A stretch of DNA of 64,000 bases, from the NCBI GenBank assembly GCA_947252755.1, contig CAMXWV010000001.1, positions 310,001 through 374,000 on the forward strand, written 5' to 3'. Origin of the DNA: an uncultured Dermabacter sp. (GTDB lineage: Bacteria > Actinomycetota > Actinomycetes > Actinomycetales > Dermabacteraceae). The position numbers and the translations under genes were made by a program. Shown here one piece after another: positions 53,574-62,391 of this stretch (the first letter of the stretch is position 1; every line of letters starts with the position of its first letter). The notes beneath the pieces were generated by a model. That model saw nothing but the letters and a program-made list of their open reading frames with translations. It had not been told where the DNA came from and did not search any database.

Positions 53574-54812
53574 ATGACTGATCCCCGTACGCGCGTCGTC
53601 GTCACCGGACTCGGCACGTTCAATCCGCTTGGCACCGATGTGGCCAGCACCTGGAGCAATGCCCTTGTCGGCGTCAGCTCCGCGAAGACGTTGGAGAATG
53701 ACTGGGTGGAGCGGTACGGCCTGTCCGTGCACTTCGCGTCCCAGGTGGCCGGCGACCCGTACGACTTCCTCGCGAAGCCGGTGGCGAAGAAGCTGGATCC
53801 GAGCGGCCAGTACGCGATGATCGCCGCCCACGAGGCATGGAAGGACGCCGGCTCCCCCGAGGTGGATCCGCTGCGCCTAGCCACTGTGGTGGGCTCCGGC
53901 ATCGGCGGCGTGTGGACGATTCTGGACCAGTGGGATCTGGTGCGTGAGCGCGGCGCCCGCCGGGTCAACCCGTTCACGGTGCCGATGCTGATGCCGAACT
54001 CGAGCTCTGCGCATATCGAGATGGAGTTCGGGGCGAAGGCGGGCGCGCATACCCCGGTGTCCGCGTGCGCCACCGGTGCGGAATCCGTGGCGCATGCGAT
54101 GGATATGATCCGTTCCGGCCGTGCAGACGTCGTCATCGCCGGCGGCACCGACGCGTGCATCCACCCGCTGCCGATCGCGGGCTTTGCGAACATCCGTGCC
54201 CTGTCCACCCGCAATGATGACCCCGCTACCGCGTCCCGCCCGTATGACCGGGACCGGGACGGGTTCGTTCTCGGCGAAGGCGCCGGCATCCTCATCCTGG
54301 AGTCGGAGGAGCATGCGAAGGCGCGGGGTGCTCGAATCTACGCGTATGCCTCCGGCCGCGGTATGGCCTCCGACGCGCACCACATCTCAGCTCCGGATCC
54401 GGACGGTCAGATGCGGGCGATCCGCGAATCAGTCCGTGATGCCGGCATTGCCGCTAAGGACCTGGTGCACGTGAACGCACACGGCACGTCCACGCCGCTC
54501 GGTGACATCTCCGAGCTGGAGTCCATCAAGGCAGCCGTGGGCGAGTCCGATCAGATCGTGGTGACGTCCACGAAATCTATGACCGGGCATCTGCTCGGCG
54601 GTGCCGGCGCGGTGGAGTCGATCTTCTCCGTGCTCGCGCTGCACCACCGGATCATTCCGCCCACGATCAACATTGAGAACCTGGATCCCAGCACGCCGCT
54701 GGCGATCGCAGCGAATGAGCCGAAGGACATGCCTCAGGGGGATGCTGCCGTGCTGAACAATGCGTTCGGCTTCGGCGGTCATGACATGGCGGTGATCTTC
54801 ACCAGCGCCTGA
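53574..54812 (+). CDS. fabF: 3-oxoacyl-ACP synthase II
   Basis: Elongating beta-ketoacyl synthase, 412 residues. The Cys-His-His triad is in SACATGAESVAHAM, NAHGTSTPLGD and KSMTGHLLGGAGAVE. The N-terminus VVVTGLGTFNPLG is typical. The ATG follows a GGAGG Shine-Dalgarno. It ends the fab cluster and converges on the DUF3145 gene. Confidence 0.96.
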   Translation: MTDPRTRVVVTGLGTFNPLGTDVASTWSNALVGVSSAKTLENDWVERYGLSVHFASQVAGDPYDFLAKPVAKKLDPSGQYAMIAAHEAWKDAGSPEVDPLRLATVVGSGIGGVWTILDQWDLVRERGARRVNPFTVPMLMPNSSSAHIEMEFGAKAGAHTPVSACATGAESVAHAMDMIRSGRADVVIAGGTDACIHPLPIAGFANIRALSTRNDDPATASRPYDRDRDGFVLGEGAGILILESEEHAKARGARIYAYASGRGMASDAHHISAPDPDGQMRAIRESVRDAGIAAKDLVHVNAHGTSTPLGDISELESIKAAVGESDQIVVTSTKSMTGHLLGGAGAVESIFSVLALHHRIIPPTINIENLDPSTPLAIAANEPKDMPQGDAAVLNNAFGFGGHDMAVIFTSA

Positions 54813-54843
54813 TCCACGCCCCGGTATTCATTCGTGCGCCGTC

Positions 54844-55338
54844 TCAGCTGACCAGGTTGAGGCGGCGCACTGGCATTTCGGTGTCTGCTCCGTAGCGGAA
54901 CGGCTCAAGCTCTTCGTCCCAGGCGCGGCCGAGCGCCCGGTCGATCTCCTCCGGGATCCGATGAGGGTGTGCCCCGGCAGCGGCGATGCACGCCTGGATC
55001 CGGTCTTCGGTGAGGGTGGCGTTGCCGTCATGGTCCATGCTCGTGTGATGGATGCCCAGGTCCGGGGTGTACATCCAGCGGGAGCCGGCCACGGTGGCGG
55101 TGGGCTCCTGAGTGATCTCGTAGCGCAGATCGTTCCAGCCGCGCAGCGCGGTGGCGAGCTGAGAACCAGTGGTGTCCGGGCCGGTCCACACGATCTGGGC
55201 GCAGGTGAGATTCGGCCCGGCGGGCTGCCGATGCCACTGGATGCGAACGGGCACGCCGAGGACTCCGCTTGCGGCCCATTCGATATGCGGTGCGAGGGCG
55301 CGCGTCACGGAGTGAATGTACAGAACTCCCTGAGCCAT
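54844..55338 (-). CDS. DUF3145 family protein
   Basis: Protein of 164 residues of an actinobacterial family of unknown function found beside fab genes. It starts MAQGVLYIHSVTRALAPHIEW and has the conserved GWNDLRYEITQEPT and a C-terminal LEPFRYG. It is predicted soluble. It converges with fabF (31-bp gap). No function is assigned in the family that I know of. Confidence 0.88.
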   Translation of the reverse strand: MAQGVLYIHSVTRALAPHIEWAASGVLGVPVRIQWHRQPAGPNLTCAQIVWTGPDTTGSQLATALRGWNDLRYEITQEPTATVAGSRWMYTPDLGIHHTSMDHDGNATLTEDRIQACIAAAGAHPHRIPEEIDRALGRAWDEELEPFRYGADTEMPVRRLNLVS

Positions 55339-55422
55339 GATCTGCCTTCCATGTGATCAACACGTCTTCCCCACGGATTGATCGATGGTGCAGGTCAGCT
55401 GCGGGTTTCTGCTCCCCTTACC

Positions 55423-55908
55423 CTAGAGGGTCTCCCGGATGGCGCGCAATGCCTTCTTCTTCACGCTGCGCTCCAGGCCGTCGATATAGAGCTCACCGTT
55501 GAGATGGCCCACCTCGTGCTGGATCAGGCGAGCGGTGATGCCGTCTCCCTCGAGACGCACGGGGCTGCCGTCAAGGTCTGTGCCTTCGCAGGCGGCCCAG
55601 GCCGCTCGAACACGCGGGTAGAACAGGCCGGGCACAGACAGGCAGCCTTCGTCCCCATCCTGCGTGCTCTCACTGAGCTCAGTGATCACCGGGTTGATGA
55701 TGTAACCGAGTTCGCCGTCCAGGTTCCAGGAGAACGCACGCAGTGTGATGCCGATCTGGTTGGCGGCAAGGCCGGCGCGGCCGTCGAAGTCCACGGTCTC
55801 CATCAGGTCGGTGATGAGCTGGCGGACTCCCGGGGTGATCTCCGTGATCGGGTCGCATTCGGTGCGCAGAACGGGATCGCCCACGGTGCGGATACTGCGA
55901 ATGGTCAC
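55423..55908 (-). CDS. def: Peptide deformylase
   Basis: Removes the N-formyl group from nascent proteins; it acts before Map (20866-21756). Length 161 residues. The three motifs are GLAANQIG, EGCLSVP (metal Cys) and QHEVGHLNG (HExxH metal site). The second His-following residue is Val where many deformylases have Met or Leu, within family variation. GTG start at 55908 with an AAAGGA Shine-Dalgarno. A longer open frame upstream is non-coding. Confidence 0.94.
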   Translation of the reverse strand: MTIRSIRTVGDPVLRTECDPITEITPGVRQLITDLMETVDFDGRAGLAANQIGITLRAFSWNLDGELGYIINPVITELSESTQDGDEGCLSVPGLFYPRVRAAWAACEGTDLDGSPVRLEGDGITARLIQHEVGHLNGELYIDGLERSVKKKALRAIRETL

Positions 55909-56070
55909 TGTGCGTCCTTTGCTGCTGGCTGAGTGAGATGTGCTGATGGCTGGGTGATCTGATGGTTGATGGTGGTGTTCTGCTGAACGGTGCGCGGTCT
56001 GTGCTGGCAGGGGTGCCCTGCCGGTGTGCGTGCGAACCAGTATAGGGATGGGCACGGGTGGGGCACGCGA

Positions 56071-56096
56071 AAGGCCCGGTCGCCTGACCGGGCCTT
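56071..56096 (-). terminator. Terminator downstream of tRNA-Asn
   Basis: Perfect 11-bp stem AAGGCCCGGTC/GACCGGGCCTT with loop GCCT, 12 bp beyond the tRNA-Asn 3' end on the minus strand, followed by a short T run in that direction. The position is right for ending the tRNA transcript. Confidence 0.8.
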
Positions 56097-56107
56097 CTGC
56101 TCTGCAG

Positions 56108-56179
56108 CTCCCCCAGCTGGATTCGAACCAGCAACCCTTCGATTAACAGTCGAATGCTCTGCCGTTGAGCTATGGGGGA
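56108..56179 (-). tRNA. tRNA-Asn (anticodon GUU)
   Basis: Minus-strand cloverleaf. The acceptor stem is TCCCCCA/TGGGGGA and the anticodon stem TTCGA/TCGAA encloses CTGTTAA (anticodon GTT). The T arm is CTGGTTCGAATCCAG. Discriminator G, no encoded CCA. Complete, with a terminator just downstream. Confidence 0.95.
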
Positions 56180-56319
56180 TCAACGGGTATGACTCTAGCA
56201 GGATGGGGAAGCGGTCCACCAATCCGCAGGCGGCCCGGTCGCTGAGGTATGGCTGAAACCACACCGCGCGGTTGATTCGCTCCGCCGTGCCGTTTCCGGG
56301 ATAATGGGGAGCCGTTCAC

Positions 56320-56393
56320 GGCCCTATAGCTCAGTCGGTTAGAGCACCGGACTCATAATCCGCTGGTCGCGGGTTCAAGCCCCGCTGGGGCCA
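56320..56393 (+). tRNA. tRNA with CAU anticodon (probably Ile2, possibly Met)
   Basis: Acceptor stem GGCCCTA/TGGGGCC, D arm GCTCAGTCGGTTAGAGC, anticodon loop CTCATAA (anticodon CAT), and T arm CGGGTTCAAGCCCCG. The GGCCC...GGGCC acceptor ends and the GGTCG variable region resemble tRNA-Ile2, whose C34 is changed to lysidine. An elongator tRNA-Met is the alternative. Position 27-43 is a C:C mismatch at the top of the anticodon stem. A GATAAT -10-like box lies at 56300-56305. Confidence 0.88.
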
Positions 56394-56408
56394 CGCTGAA
56401 CGCTCCGG

Positions 56409-57851
56409 TCAGGCCGCGCTCCCCTCTGGGGGTGCGGCCTGATCGCGCTTTTCCCGGCGCCGATCGAACAGGGTGATTCCGAACGCTCCGAGCACCAGCG
56501 CCCCGATCACCGCCAGGGAGATCAGGAACGCGGGCAGCCAGGGTGTTCCGCTCTGCGTGAGTGAGAACAGGATGCCGGGGATGAGGGCAAGGCCCACGGC
56601 GGCGCCGATGCGCTGGCCGAGCGAGAGAATGCCGCCGGCCACTCCTCCAAAGCGCGGATCGACGGCGCTGAGCGTGATGGTCTGGTTCGGTCCGATGGTC
56701 AGCCCCTGGCTGAAGCCCAGCAGGCACAACGGCACTGCGAACCATGCCCACCCGAGCGTGTCGTCCTCCACGAGCGGCGCGGTGATGCCCACCAGCACCA
56801 GGCTGAGGAAGGCGAGTGCAAAACCTGCCGCCACCATGCGCCGGCCCAGCCGAAGCACGTAGCGGCCGCCAAGCTGACTGGAGAACATGGCCACCACCGA
56901 ACTGGGCAGCATCGCCAGGCTCGCCTGGAACGGGGTGAGTTCCAGGTGATTGATCAGATAGAGCGGCACCAGGATCCACACACTGGTCACGCCCAGGAAG
57001 TACACGGTGATGATGATGATCCCGTTGCGGAACGCGGGCTGCTGCAGAACCGCCATGTCCACCATCGGCTCGCGGCCGCGCCGTTTGTAGCGCTTCTCCC
57101 ACGCTCCCCACAGCAGGAAGAACCCCACGCCGATCGGCACCAGCAGGAACACCCACCAGGGGGCGCTGCGCAGCATGAACGGCACCATGACCGCGAGGAT
57201 GCCCAGGGCGAGCAGCACCGTTCCCACCGGATCCAGGTCCAGCCGGGTCTGTGTTCGCACCCGGTCCTTCGGGATCCACCGCCACGCGGCCAGCACGGCG
57301 AAGATTCCGAGCGGAACGTTGGTTCCGAAGATCATCCGCCAGCCCAGTTCACTGCCGAACAGTTCGATGAGCAGACCGCCGATCAGCGGGCCCACCGCGG
57401 TGGCCACCGCGACAGTGGTGCCGATGAAGGCGAATGCTGTAGCGCGCTGCTGACCCTGGAAATGCCGTTGGATGAGACCGAAGATCTGCGGGTTCAGCAG
57501 ACCGGAGCCAGCCCCCTGCAGCAGCCGCGCCACGATCAGCAGCTCACTGTTCGAAGCCAGGGCAGACAGCAGCGCACCCACCGTGAACACGCTGACGCCG
57601 ATCATGAACAGGCGTTTGCGTCCGGTGGCGTCCCCGGCCCTGCCGGAGGGCACCAGGAACAGACCGAACATGAGCGCGTAGCCGGAGATCGTCCACTGCA
57701 GCGCTGTGGTGCTCGCATGCAGGGTGGTCTCAATGGCGGGCAGCGCCACGTTGAGCACGGAGATCGCCACAAGCGCCATGAACATCGGCAGCAGCAGAAC
57801 GGCGAGCAGGCGTTTGCGGTGAACGCCCGGGCTGGAATCGGTGGGTGTCAT
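56409..57851 (-). CDS. MFS transporter, DHA2 (14-TMS) family
   Basis: Proton-driven exporter of 480 residues with about 14 hydrophobic helices. The loop motif GRAGDATGRKRLF (motif A-like) follows helix 2 and LLQGAGSGLLNP is in helix 4. The C-terminal tail is charged. Such proteins export drugs or metabolites; the substrate is unknown. Its ATG overlaps the dnaG stop by 4 bp (ATGA), an unusual partner for primase, and its stop is 15 bp from the convergent CAU tRNA. Confidence 0.9.
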   Translation of the reverse strand: MTPTDSSPGVHRKRLLAVLLLPMFMALVAISVLNVALPAIETTLHASTTALQWTISGYALMFGLFLVPSGRAGDATGRKRLFMIGVSVFTVGALLSALASNSELLIVARLLQGAGSGLLNPQIFGLIQRHFQGQQRATAFAFIGTTVAVATAVGPLIGGLLIELFGSELGWRMIFGTNVPLGIFAVLAAWRWIPKDRVRTQTRLDLDPVGTVLLALGILAVMVPFMLRSAPWWVFLLVPIGVGFFLLWGAWEKRYKRRGREPMVDMAVLQQPAFRNGIIIITVYFLGVTSVWILVPLYLINHLELTPFQASLAMLPSSVVAMFSSQLGGRYVLRLGRRMVAAGFALAFLSLVLVGITAPLVEDDTLGWAWFAVPLCLLGFSQGLTIGPNQTITLSAVDPRFGGVAGGILSLGQRIGAAVGLALIPGILFSLTQSGTPWLPAFLISLAVIGALVLGAFGITLFDRRREKRDQAAPPEGSAA

Positions 57852-59824
57852 AGGCTCCTGCTGTGCAGTGCTCGGCGCTGTTCCTGAACAGCGCTCATGC
57901 GGGTCATGATCGTTGTGTACTCCTCCTTGTCAGTGCGCGGATCCAGGCGGGCCAGCCGGGTGCGCAGCAGGGAGTATTCGTGGGTGAAGCTCAGTTCGGT
58001 CAGACGGGTCATGAGCGAATCGCCGAGCCGCACCAGGTGCTCGTCGGTGCGAGCGGGAAGGTCCACGCTGGCCAGTTCAACGATCAGCGGGCGCAGCATC
58101 TCCCCCGCCACTTCGAGAACCGCATCAAGGAAGCGGGCGGCGGGCAGTGATCCGCTGATCGCGTCGGGCAGTTGGCCGGTGGCCAGCATGCAGTCCCAGA
58201 TCGATTGGAGGGTGGGGGTGCGGAATGCTTCATCCGGCAGCATGGTCACGGCCACGTCATCCAGGGCGGTGGGAGCTTGCAGCATCAGTGCTAGGGACTG
58301 CATCTCCACGGCGGCGACGGGATCACGCGGCGGCACCACATCCCGCAGCCTGACGGGTGCGCTCTGCTGAGCAGCCATCTCGCCGCCATCACCGGCGGCG
58401 TCGGCAGGACCAGCGTTCGAACGGGCGGTGGTGTGCGCGCTCAGGGCGGGCGGCGGCTGCTTGCCGGCCTCGTGGACGGCGCGGGACACGGTGCGCTCAT
58501 CCATGCCGAGCCAGCCGGCGAGCCGGCGCGCGTATTCGGGCCGCAGCGCGCGATCGCGGATCTGCGCCACCACCGGCGCTGCCATCCGCAGCCCCGCCAC
58601 CCGCCCCTCAGCGGTGTCCAGGTCCACGTGCCGCAATGCCGCGCGGATGGCGAACTCGAACATCGGCACCCGGGAGGCGATGAGGTCTCGCAGGGCTTGG
58701 TCGCCCCGCTGAATGCGCACATCACACGGGTCCAGTCCGTTCGGCTCCACAGCGGCGAAGGTCTGCGCCACAAAGCGCTGATCCTCGCTGAAGGCTTTCA
58801 GCGCGGCTTTCTGGCCGGCTTCGTCACCGTCGAAGGTGAAGATCACTTCGCCGCCCAGACCGGCGGTGGTGCCGCCCAGGCTGAGCCCGGCGGTGGCGGC
58901 GGTGTCCCCCATGATGCGCCGCACCACGGTCACATGGTCTCCGCCGAAGGCGGTGCCGCAGCTCGCCACCGCGGTTTCGATGCCGGCAAGATGGGCGGCC
59001 ATCACATCGGTATAACCCTCCATCACCACCACTTGGCGGCTGCTGGCGATCGCCTTGCGGGCAAGGTCCAGTCCGTACAGCACCTGTGACTTTTTGTAGA
59101 TCGGCGTTTCCGGGGTGTTGAGGTATTTGGGACCCTTGTCATCCTCGAAGAGTCGGCGGGCACCGAATCCAATGGTGGCGCCGGTGACATCCCGGATCGG
59201 CCAGGTGAGCCGGCCGCGGAACCTGTCGTACACGCCGCGTTCACCCTGGGATACCAGCCCGGACACCACCAGTTCTTTCTCGGTGAAGCCGGTGCTGCGC
59301 AGGCGGCGCAGCAGAGTGTCCCAGCCCTGGGGGGCATAGCCCACACCGAATCTCTCCGCGGCAGCCCGGTCAAAGCCGCGCTCGCCAAGGAACCGGCGGG
59401 CTTCCTGCGCTTCAGGGGTGGCGAGCTGGGAGCGGAAGAACTCCTCGGTGACCGCATGTGCTTCGATCAGCCGCTGGCGGGAGGCGAAGTCGGTGCTGCG
59501 ACGCTGGCCCGACGCGTCCTCATACTGCAGCGTGATCCCGTACTTGCCCGCGAGGTATTCCACTGCTTCCACAAAGGACAGGTGGGAGATCTTCTGCACG
59601 AAGGAGATGACGTCTCCGCCTTCGCCGCAGCCGAAGCAGTGCCAGTGGCCAAGCGCGGGCCGGATGTGGAAGCTCGGGGTCTTCTCGTCATGGAAGGGGC
59701 AGAGGCCCTTCATAGAGCCCACGCCGCCGCCGCGCAGCGTCACGTGTTCGGAAACGATCTCCTCCAGGTTCGATCGCTCGCGCACCTGCTGCACGCTTTC
59801 GCGTCTGATCAGCCCCTGCGACAC
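57848..59824 (-). CDS. dnaG: DNA primase
   Basis: Makes RNA primers for replication. Length 658 residues. The N-terminal CHC2 zinc finger is CPFHDEKTPSFH...HCFGCGEGGD. The Toprim catalytic core has VVVMEGYTDVMA and FTFDGDEAGQKA. The C-terminal helical domain binds the replicative helicase. The start is preceded by no close gene; dgt lies 80 bp upstream on the same strand. It overlaps the MFS gene downstream by 4 bp. Confidence 0.96.
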   Translation of the reverse strand: MSQGLIRRESVQQVRERSNLEEIVSEHVTLRGGGVGSMKGLCPFHDEKTPSFHIRPALGHWHCFGCGEGGDVISFVQKISHLSFVEAVEYLAGKYGITLQYEDASGQRRSTDFASRQRLIEAHAVTEEFFRSQLATPEAQEARRFLGERGFDRAAAERFGVGYAPQGWDTLLRRLRSTGFTEKELVVSGLVSQGERGVYDRFRGRLTWPIRDVTGATIGFGARRLFEDDKGPKYLNTPETPIYKKSQVLYGLDLARKAIASSRQVVVMEGYTDVMAAHLAGIETAVASCGTAFGGDHVTVVRRIMGDTAATAGLSLGGTTAGLGGEVIFTFDGDEAGQKAALKAFSEDQRFVAQTFAAVEPNGLDPCDVRIQRGDQALRDLIASRVPMFEFAIRAALRHVDLDTAEGRVAGLRMAAPVVAQIRDRALRPEYARRLAGWLGMDERTVSRAVHEAGKQPPPALSAHTTARSNAGPADAAGDGGEMAAQQSAPVRLRDVVPPRDPVAAVEMQSLALMLQAPTALDDVAVTMLPDEAFRTPTLQSIWDCMLATGQLPDAISGSLPAARFLDAVLEVAGEMLRPLIVELASVDLPARTDEHLVRLGDSLMTRLTELSFTHEYSLLRTRLARLDPRTDKEEYTTIMTRMSAVQEQRRALHSRSL

Positions 59825-59904
59825 GCCCCGCCCTCCCCTCTGCTCCAGCTTGGGATCACCTTCGCCCGGGAGCTTCGCTCCGGGACCTTCTGCCCAGGAT
59901 CGGA

Positions 59905-61224
59905 CTATACCGCTGGAAGCTCAGGGCCCAGGCCCGGCAGCGGAACATCATGTGCTGAGGAGTTCTTGTTGAGCCCGCCGAAGAGGTCTTCGTGCAGCCG
60001 CACTGCCATCACGTCCGTGAAGGAGGCGATCTGGTCCACGATGACACGCTGGCGTTCGTCCTCGCTGGCGGCAGCATCCCAGAGGCCTTGGAAGATCGGG
60101 TCCAGGTGGGTGCGGCCGGTACGGGTGAGCGCCGCGAACAGTTCGGTGATGATCCGCTCCTGCAGTTCGTACACGGGCTGCTGCTCTTGGCTGCTCATCA
60201 CATAGGCGGCGGCCAGGCCTTTGAGCACGCTGATCTCCAACGCTGTCTGTTCCGGCACCACCACCTGCCCGTCATAGCGCGCAATCGGGTCGGTGCCGTA
60301 CTCGGCTTGGGTGGCGCTCACCACGGCGCCCACAAAACGGCCGATCAGCTGGGAGGACATGTTCTTCAGCGCGGCAGCGCTGCGCATATCCCCGGTGTAC
60401 TCACGCATCCACGCCGGGTCCGCTTCTAAGCGGCAGAGGGCGGCGTCGAGCTCATCCACGCTGTGGTGGGGTGTATACCAGTCTTGCACCACGAACAGGG
60501 CCGCGCTGCGCTCCATCGGGTCCCGCAGGATCGCCGGGTTCAGTCGGAACCCGGTGATCGCATCCTCCACGTCATGCACGGAGTAGGCGATGTCATCGGA
60601 GATGTCCATCACCTGCGCTTCCACGCACTGGGTGAGCGGCACGGCGTGTTCGCGGGCGAACTCGAACACGGGCAGGTCATCAGCGTAGGCGCCGAATTTC
60701 ACCGAGGTTGGGGTCGGCCCCTGCCCCTTCTCCCACGGGTATTTGATGGAGGCGTCCAGCGCGGCGCGGGTCAGGTTGAGGCCGTAGCTGAGTCGGTCAT
60801 CAAGCATCTTCGGCTCCAGCCGAGCGAGCAGGCGCAGGGTCTGGGCGTTGCCTTCGAATCCGCCGAAGTCCGCGGCCAGGCGATTGAGCACGCGTTCGCC
60901 GTTGTGTCCGAACGGCGGGTGGCCTAGGTCGTGGGACAGGCAGGCCAGGTCCACCACGTCCGGGTTGCAGCCCAGTTCTTCGGCGATGTCTCGCCCCACC
61001 TGTGCCACTTCCAGGGAGTGGGTGAGGCGGGTGCGCACAAAGTCATTGGAGCCGGCGCCGAGCACCTGGGTTTTGGCACCGAGCCGGCGCAGCGCACTGG
61101 AGTGCAGCACGCGGGCGCGGTCCCGTTGGAACGGGGTGCGGGACTGTGACTTCGGCGGTTCGGTGAAGAAGCGCTGCACGTCATGCTCGGTGTACCCGGC
61201 GGGGATGCGGGCGGAGCGGGCCAT
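59905..61224 (-). CDS. dgt: dGTP triphosphohydrolase-like HD protein
   Basis: HD-domain dNTP triphosphohydrolase, 439 residues. Metal ligands are in RLTHSLEVAQVGR (His), LSHDLGHPPFGHNG (His-Asp) and MDISDDIAYSVHD (Asp). The N-terminus (RARVLHSSALRRLGAKTQV) is typical. It hydrolyses dNTPs and fits with neighbouring primase in DNA metabolism. Its ATG directly abuts the dusB stop, so the two are probably cotranslated. Confidence 0.92.
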   Translation of the reverse strand: MARSARIPAGYTEHDVQRFFTEPPKSQSRTPFQRDRARVLHSSALRRLGAKTQVLGAGSNDFVRTRLTHSLEVAQVGRDIAEELGCNPDVVDLACLSHDLGHPPFGHNGERVLNRLAADFGGFEGNAQTLRLLARLEPKMLDDRLSYGLNLTRAALDASIKYPWEKGQGPTPTSVKFGAYADDLPVFEFAREHAVPLTQCVEAQVMDISDDIAYSVHDVEDAITGFRLNPAILRDPMERSAALFVVQDWYTPHHSVDELDAALCRLEADPAWMREYTGDMRSAAALKNMSSQLIGRFVGAVVSATQAEYGTDPIARYDGQVVVPEQTALEISVLKGLAAAYVMSSQEQQPVYELQERIITELFAALTRTGRTHLDPIFQGLWDAAASEDERQRVIVDQIASFTDVMAVRLHEDLFGGLNKNSSAHDVPLPGLGPELPAV

Positions 61225-62391
61225 TCAGCCTCCTGAGATGGAGAGCTCGGCTTCATGGAGGCGCTCTCGGTGCTCGTCGGTCAGCTCGCGGGTGTTCAGC
61301 CAGCCGTCTGGCATGTGGGTGCGCTTGGGCCGGCCGGCGCGGCCGCGCGGTCCCTCCACGGCTTCGCCCGGGTAGGGCGCTGTGAGGTCCAGCTGGCTGA
61401 GCTTCTCATCCAGGTCCGCGAGGGATTCCATGGTGGCAAGCGCGTGCCGCATGGTTCCGCCCACGGGGTATCCCTTGAAATACCAGCCCACGTGTTTGCG
61501 CAGGTCCCGCACGCCGCGGTCTTCGGATTCGAAGAACTCGGTGAGCAGTTCCGCGTGGCGGCGCATGATCTGCGCCACCTCTGCCAGGCTGGGTCGGATC
61601 CGGTCAGGCCTGCCGGCGAACCCGGCGGCCAGATCCGCGAATAGCCAGGGGCGTCCCTGGCAGCCGCGGCCCACTACCACGCCGTCGCACCCGGTCTCCT
61701 CCACCATGCGCAGCGCGTCCTCAGCGGACCAGATGTCACCGTTGCCGAGCACGGGGATGTCTGTGACTGTTTCTTTGAGGCGGGCGATCGCATCCCATTG
61801 GGCGGTGCCGGCATAGTGCTGGTTGGCGGTGCGGCCGTGCAGGGCGATCGCCTGTGCGCCCACCTCCTGCGAGATCCGGCCGGCATCCAGGTAGGTCAGG
61901 TGGTCCTCGTCGATGCCCATCCGGGTTTTCACCGTCACCGGAACGTTTCCGGCGGCCTGCACTGCCGCGGAGACGATCTGGGTGAACAGCTCGGTCTTCC
62001 AGGGCAGCACCGCTCCCCCGCCCTTGCGGGTCACCTTCGGCACGGGGCAGCCGAAGTTGAGGTCCACGTGGTCGGCCAGGTCCTCCTCCACGAGCAGCGT
62101 CACGGCAGCGCGCACAGTGTGCGGGTCCACGCCGTAGAGCTGGATGGAGCGGGGGCGTTCCCGCTTCCCCATGCGCACCAGCCGCATCGTCTCGGGTTTG
62201 CGCTCCACCAGGGCGCGGCTGGTGACCATCTCGGACACGAAGAAGCCGCCGTCATTATCCGAATGCAGCGCTCCGAATTCGCGGCACAGCAGTCGAAACG
62301 GCTCGTTCGTCACGCCCGCCATGGGGGCGAGCACCACGGGCGTATCCGAGGTGTGGGGACCGATCGTCAGAGTCCGGCGGGTGGTGGTCAT
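61225..62391 (-). CDS. dusB: tRNA-dihydrouridine synthase
   Basis: FMN enzyme that reduces uridines in tRNA D-loops. Length 388 residues. The FMN-binding VLAPMAGVTNEPFR, the catalytic Cys in NFGCPVPKVTRKGGGA, and GNGDIWSAEDA are present. The C-terminal helical domain binds tRNA. It overlaps the glyS stop by 4 bp and abuts dgt. The DusB subgroup assignment is by general resemblance. Confidence 0.92.
   Translation of the reverse strand: MTTTRRTLTIGPHTSDTPVVLAPMAGVTNEPFRLLCREFGALHSDNDGGFFVSEMVTSRALVERKPETMRLVRMGKRERPRSIQLYGVDPHTVRAAVTLLVEEDLADHVDLNFGCPVPKVTRKGGGAVLPWKTELFTQIVSAAVQAAGNVPVTVKTRMGIDEDHLTYLDAGRISQEVGAQAIALHGRTANQHYAGTAQWDAIARLKETVTDIPVLGNGDIWSAEDALRMVEETGCDGVVVGRGCQGRPWLFADLAAGFAGRPDRIRPSLAEVAQIMRRHAELLTEFFESEDRGVRDLRKHVGWYFKGYPVGGTMRHALATMESLADLDEKLSQLDLTAPYPGEAVEGPRGRAGRPKRTHMPDGWLNTRELTDEHRERLHEAELSISGG

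Noticed and set aside
56353..57285. Minus-strand frame ending AGLEPATSGL opposite the CAU tRNA
   Set aside because: The ending is antisense tRNA sequence and the rest is an out-of-frame reading of the MFS gene. There is no integrase here, so it is not a second island.
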